Positions 59,393 to 64,000 of a DNA stretch of 64,000 nt are shown piece after piece. Origin of the DNA: Costus lasius (taxonomy: Eukaryota > Streptophyta > Magnoliopsida > Zingiberales > Costaceae); contig CM050454.1 of the NCBI GenBank assembly GCA_027563935.2, positions 48,264,596-48,328,595 of the forward strand. Reading direction: 5' to 3'. The notes below the pieces were generated by a model. The model was given only the letters and a program-made list of their open reading frames with translations. It ran no database searches and was not told the DNA's origin. The position numbers and the translations under genes are program-made. The first letter of the stretch is position 1; each line of letters starts with the position of its first letter.

Positions 59393-61306
59393 GTGAAATC
59401 TTTGTGTTGATCTATGAAGGCTTTAAGTTAATCATATGTTCATGCCACATGCGATCATGTTGAAATCCTTATTTCCGCCCATGCAAAATTCTAGAAGTGC
59501 ATGCGTTTAGGGTTTCACCCCTTTCAATTGGTATCAGAGCTGTGTTATGGCATGATCTTATATGATTGCTTTTTGTGTGATCCATGTATGCGTTGAATAG
59601 ATCTAAACCTAAACATCATGCGAAACTACATGCTAGTCTTTAGATGTATGTTTTTGCTGTTGGCGCATGTTGAAGATTTTTGTCAAAACTTAATATCATG
59701 CGCGACTCCACTTAGATCTAAAAGCGCCTACTTGAGATACTTAGACGGGTTACTAGGGTTGAAGTCATCAGTCTAGTCTAGACCCAACAGTCTGATCAGA
59801 CCATCTGACAGCCTAGATGGGTCGACCAGATAGCACCTATGCGCAAGCATTAGGTGGCTATAGGTCGACTGCAGAAAGGTGTGTAGCGATGTCTGATTGA
59901 GGCGATCAGTGAACGATTATGATTAAGGCCCGGGGTCACACCCGCTTGCCAGAAATCATGTGGGACGTTCAGCCCTTAAGGCATGCATTGTTGACCATGA
60001 GGTCGACGCAAGTCAGTTATGACTTGGTGCATGCAAGGGCAGTGGGTCTGACTTGGTCTGATGAGTGGATCCCTATTAATGGACCGTTGTAAGGTAGTAG
60101 GGCACATAAGGAAATAAAATTGATGCCATGGGGTTTTTTCAAAATTTTATTTTCCTGTTTGGATCACATGTTGTTTGTTTAACCTGATTGGATGTCTATT
60201 TCATCTTATGTGGGCTGCCCTATTTGTATGCTGTGCTGGGGCCTGCGAGCCTGGATTAATTAATTATAAATTTTTCTTGTGATCTGCGAATCACACTTTA
60301 ATTTATAATAATGTACAATTGACCTGCGTGTCAATTCATGTCTAGATAGATTAAAATGTAACTTAATCAGACATGAGCACAGAGCACACATGGCAGAGGC
60401 GCTTGCAGCAAGTGGCTTCACCAGGTGGGAGGTCTAGAGTTCGACTCTAGAACAGGCGCAACCAATCTGGTGGGCGCATTTGGACTGCAGAGGGCGCTTG
60501 GGCCCGGGCTGGGCCAGATGAAATGCAAAAGACCCATGAAGAGCTTAAGTGAAGACTTGTGTAAAACTAGGGTTTTTATTTAGGCTTAATGGGCGTTTAC
60601 CACATAAGATCATTGTGCTTTCTATTTACTGTTTAAGTAATATTAGCACCTACATGATTTATCATTCTACTATCACCATAGGATATGCATGGCAGTAAGA
60701 AGATAAAAGGACCGTTAAAATCCAACGTTAAATATCAAGCACGAAAGCCTTCTGACGCGAAACCTCACTGTTCTGACTATCGTTGGGGCCGTGTTGTACC
60801 CACTCAGTGGGCACGCCCAGCTATCTTCAGACGGTGTGTGATTACACCTACGTGTTACAGAGAAGGGATTTATCGCTTCTCGTTGCTCAGCATAGCACGT
60901 GGTGGTCGAAGGAGTAGGTCGGGTCAGCTTGACCATGTAGGCTACATATTGAGCATATGTTAGCTATATGGAGGCAGCCATCTGTGGAATCAGAAACTGT
61001 GTTGTACCAACTCAGTTGGCACAGTCTTCTGGATTGCCTAGATGAAGGGGAATCGCACGGGTTGGCGATTGGCATGGATAGCCTACCAGTGATTAGTGCT
61101 TGAACTCTCTGTGCATCTTATCTCGCCTGAGCGGGATGCGGAGACCAAGTATGAAATCTGGATCCCATCTCACTAAAAGAGTTTTACTCGTTCGGACTGT
61201 TTTATTGGATTTTTCAGTCAGATAAAATAGTGAGAAAGGAATCATTCTTAAGTCCTGGATTGATTCTAACATCGATACTGACCTTGTTGTTCTTGATTTG
61301 TTGTAG
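59393..61306 (+). other. Candidate leader intron of element G
   Basis: Exon 1 is ATGGCTATG at 59384-59392 in the context AACAATGGC, which equals the plant start-codon consensus. The donor GTGAAA is weaker than in the other copies. The acceptor is TTGTAG with AG at 61305-61306. The joined frame is open into Gag. It contains a palindrome (59790-59801), the UUCGA-loop hairpin (60434-60450) and twin hairpins (60784-60819, 60995-61026). Confidence 0.5.
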
Positions 61307-61507
61307 ATTCCTGCAGCAACGAACACCACAGGGTTCAATGTGCGATCCTTACTGGAAAGGGAGAAGTTTGCTGGGCCAAACTTCTCAGACTGGTACGGAC
61401 ACCTTAAGATTGTTCTTAAGGCTGAGAGGAAGCTGTATGCCCTTGAGACGGCAATACCGCCTCAACCCGCTGCGAACGCCGCAAGGGCGGTTCGGGATGC
61501 TTATGAG
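61307..61507 (+). pseudogene. gag: Element G gag, N-terminal fragment
   Basis: About 67 codons of copia Gag are open from the acceptor to the insertion of element I. The codon that is ATG in C and F is ACA here and the first residues differ, so the conventional start is missing, yet the frame from the acceptor is clean. The remainder of G should lie beyond I, outside the window. Confidence 0.85.
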
Positions 61508-64000
61508 TGTTGGGGTATGCCCTTAAGGCTAATGTTTGAGGCCTATGGGAATGTATCTGTATCATGTAATAAACTATTATGTTTATAAAGGCATGGTTAT
61601 TATTCAGTTGTTTACATTGTCTGCTGCAATATATGTTCTTCTGAATAATGTCTCAAAGCTGTTCAGCTAGGCTGACATGCTATAAGTCCTTAGTCGAGAT
61701 ATCTTGGTGAACATGAGACAGCCTTGATATGTTTGAGACTAATATGTGTTCTGATCTTATAGGATGCTTCGAGCATGGAATAAGATGTAGACTCATGGGT
61801 ACATTGGATGTACTGGACAGACCCTACAAGGATGTTCAATTGTTTGTCACAATGTGAATATTCCTTGAATGTGACAAGTGGCACATTTCCTCTGACTTGA
61901 GATCACTTGTGTTTTCTAAATGATGATTGTCATTGTTTTGAGATAGTTCAATATCATTTGAAACATAATGATTATAGACTATCTTGGATGGTGAGCTTGA
62001 ATCAGGTTAGGGCACTAGTGATAGACATAGGATTGCCGTCTCCTTGTTTAAGGAGTGTGATGTTCTAAAGGGGCCCCCTGGATGAGATGATTGAGAGAGT
62101 GTATGGCCATACCCAGATGACTGTGTTCATCTGATCTAATCATGCTCATCATATTGGAGTTACAAGCTTGACAGGCTTGTCCAATAAGAACATCCAGTGG
62201 CAAAGGAAATTTGCATGCCTTGTGAATTGGATTCACACTTGTGCTGTATTTTGGGTGTAGTCTTGGAAGACTCTTTCCTTTATATCGGGAGACAGTGATG
62301 TGTTGCTAGATACCTCTCACTGATCGTGATAATGAGAATTATCGTTACCGACATTTAGAGGAAACCCTCAGGGTCACACAATTTGATGATATGGCTTACT
62401 TAAGTCAGATCGTGTGGACTGAATTGTTTGGGTTCAGTTTAAAGGGATTTAATCTCTGATTGTAAGTGAGATCTGGTCTGATCATGTTTGATTGATTAGG
62501 GCTTGAGATCGGTAAGCTTCGATCGAGAGAATGGATGCTCGATCGGTGAGATCAGGAGCATCAGGAGATGAACGGTTAGATCTGGAGCCTTAGGGTTTAT
62601 TTGAGATCTAGACCATATTGCTTGGGTTAATTGGTCTTGGACCAAACCGAAATGAACCAGCTCATTGGTTGAGCGTGTGGTTCAATTTAAGAGAGGTTTG
62701 CGATTGGGGTAAACCCATGATCGCATATGGAAGAGTGGCTTTCTATTTTTAGAAAGCATGTCACTTACGTGACCACGATTCGTGTGGTCTCTCTTCACGC
62801 CTCCCTCTCGCTCTATTGTCGTCGCTTGACTTTGCTCTTGGGGCATTCTCTCGTGAAGAAGAAGTGGACGACATTGGGAGAGTTTTTCGCCAAGCAAGAA
62901 ATTTTTCTCCTTCCCTTTCCATTCGATCAAGGATACTTGGACGATCCTTGCTAGCACAAGGGACGACAAGAAGAAGCGCATCTTCATCTTGTGTGTGACG
63001 ATTTGGAGAAGATCTTCTTTGGTCTTTGCTTCCAAGGCGCCATCCAATCGATGGCCATGGTATGAATCACATCCTATTTGTTTAAGCTTTCAAAGTTGAT
63101 CATCTTATACATGCTTTGCGATTCTTGAAACCCCCTTCCGCTGCTATATTCCCTTATATGCGCCATGCTGGGTTTCGCCCCCCTCCTGAAAGGGGTTCCT
63201 ACAGTTGGTATCAGAGCATGGTTAAACGCATGTTTATATGATTGCTTTGGTGTTGTGATCCATGAATGCCGATATGTGCTTAGATCTAGAACATGCGTAA
63301 ATTAACATGTTAAATTATATCATGCCGAAACTTGTTTTTGTTTCATTTGCGCATGTATGTTGTATGTTGGCGCATCTTAGTTGGTTTTTACAAAACTTGA
63401 ACACTTGCGCGATTAACACTAGATCTAAGACCTTGCTGTAAACCCTTAGACGGGTTACTAGGGTTGAAGTCATCCCCTAGGTTAGATCCAACAGTCTGAT
63501 CAGACCATCTGACAGCCTGAATGGGTCGACCAGTTAGCACCTTGGCGCAAGCCTATGGTGGCTATAGGTCGACTGCAGACAGGTGTGTAGCGATGTCTGA
63601 TTGAGACAACTAATGAACACACATGAGTTAGGCCCGGGGTCACACCCGCTTGCCAGACCTCATTGTGGTTGTTCAGCCCTGGCGCATGCATAGTTGACCT
63701 TATGGTCGACTCAAGTCAGTTAGGACTTGGTGCATGCAAGGGCAGTGGATCTGACTAGGTTGGATGAGTGGATCCCTAGTAATGGACCGTTGTAAGGTAG
63801 TAAGGGCAAATAAGGAAAAATTAAAATTGATCCCATGGGGTTTTCGAAAATTTTAATTTTATGATGGATCACATGATTGCTGATTGGATGCATATGTTTG
63901 TCTATTTAGTCTTATGTGGGCTGCTCATATTAATTGTGTGCTGTGCTGGGGCCTGCGTGCCTGGGATTTAAAAATTGTAAATTAATTATTGTGATCTGCG
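61508..64000 (+). mobile_element. Element I: Ty1/copia retrotransposon, 5' LTR and leader only
   Basis: The LTR is 61508-63203 (1696 bp; TGTTGGGG to CCTACA), followed by an exact iMet primer site at 63206-63217 and a leader with the palindrome GTCTGATCAGAC (63494-63505). The exon-1 signal ATGGCCATG lies at 63051-63059, before GTATGA. Atgag (61503-61507) is the expected left TSD. Leader sequence continues to the window end, so this is not a solo LTR. The internal coding part is not visible. Confidence 0.9.

Larger units (their letters stand above)
57872..61507 (+). mobile_element. Element G: Ty1/copia retrotransposon, 5' part
   Basis: The 5' LTR is 57872-59526 (1655 bp), with an exact iMet primer site at 59529-59540. 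The leader runs to 61306 and gag to 61507, where element I interrupts. The left flank gagtg (57867-57871) should be the TSD; the right end is outside the window. The LTR is the most diverged member of the family here. Confidence 0.9.

Noticed and set aside
61508..63203. Solo LTR
   Set aside because: A primer-binding site and family leader follow directly, so this is the 5' end of an element that leaves the window.
1..64000. Env-like gene or captured host gene within the elements
   Set aside because: No extra frame was found between integrase or RNase H and the 3' LTR in any element.

Overview
The window is plant nuclear DNA made entirely of LTR retrotransposons nested inside one another. The plant assignment rests on primer-binding sites complementary to initiator tRNA-Met, Ty3/gypsy elements with a C-terminal chromodomain, 1.6-3.3 kb LTRs, and the depth of nesting. 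I see no host gene, rRNA or tRNA gene, or CRISPR array. I cannot name the species.

The nest was solved from LTR ends and target-site duplications (TSDs). H, an old gypsy element on the minus strand, is the outer host; only a gag piece (12088-12361) and a leader plus LTR piece (56638-57871) are visible. A, a young Tekay/Del-like gypsy element (minus, 1-12087), lies in H gag. D, a Ty1/copia element (minus, 12397-56637, TSD gtcct), lies in the H leader. Three elements sit in D: E, a gypsy derivative without reverse transcriptase or integrase (plus, 13553-19645, TSD ctatg) in the D 3' LTR; C, a copia element (plus, 22038-42021, TSD ataat) in D pol; and F, a copia element (plus, 45284-54343, TSD atgtg) in the D leader. 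B, a Tekay-like gypsy element (minus, 28878-39689, TSD tcagg), sits in C pol, giving four levels H>D>C>B. G, a copia element (plus, from 57872), lies in the H LTR. I, another of the same copia family (plus, from 61508), lies in G gag and runs off the window.

Coding state: A has an uninterrupted 1534-codon gag-pol and almost identical LTRs, so it may still be competent. F has one visible single-base deletion. B, C and D carry several frameshifts or nonsense codons. E encodes Gag, protease and a terminal chromodomain-like segment only.

The most interesting signal is in the copia family C/D/F/G/I. Every LTR carries ATG-GC-N-(T/A)TG followed by a 5' splice-site-like sequence. A matching 3' splice site lies just before gag. 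Joining them gives an open frame into Gag in all four testable copies, including D and G, which have lost the conventional gag ATG. The predicted 1.9 kb leader intron contains the primer-binding site and at least three RNA hairpins whose stems change in a compensatory way between copies. This suggests a splice switch: spliced RNA for translation, unspliced RNA for packaging and reverse transcription. It is an inference from sequence and needs transcript data. Other points are shared ACGTGGC arrays in the LTRs of A and B, a tandem LTR-internal-LTR-internal arrangement of A, and an age paradox between C and the element nested inside it.
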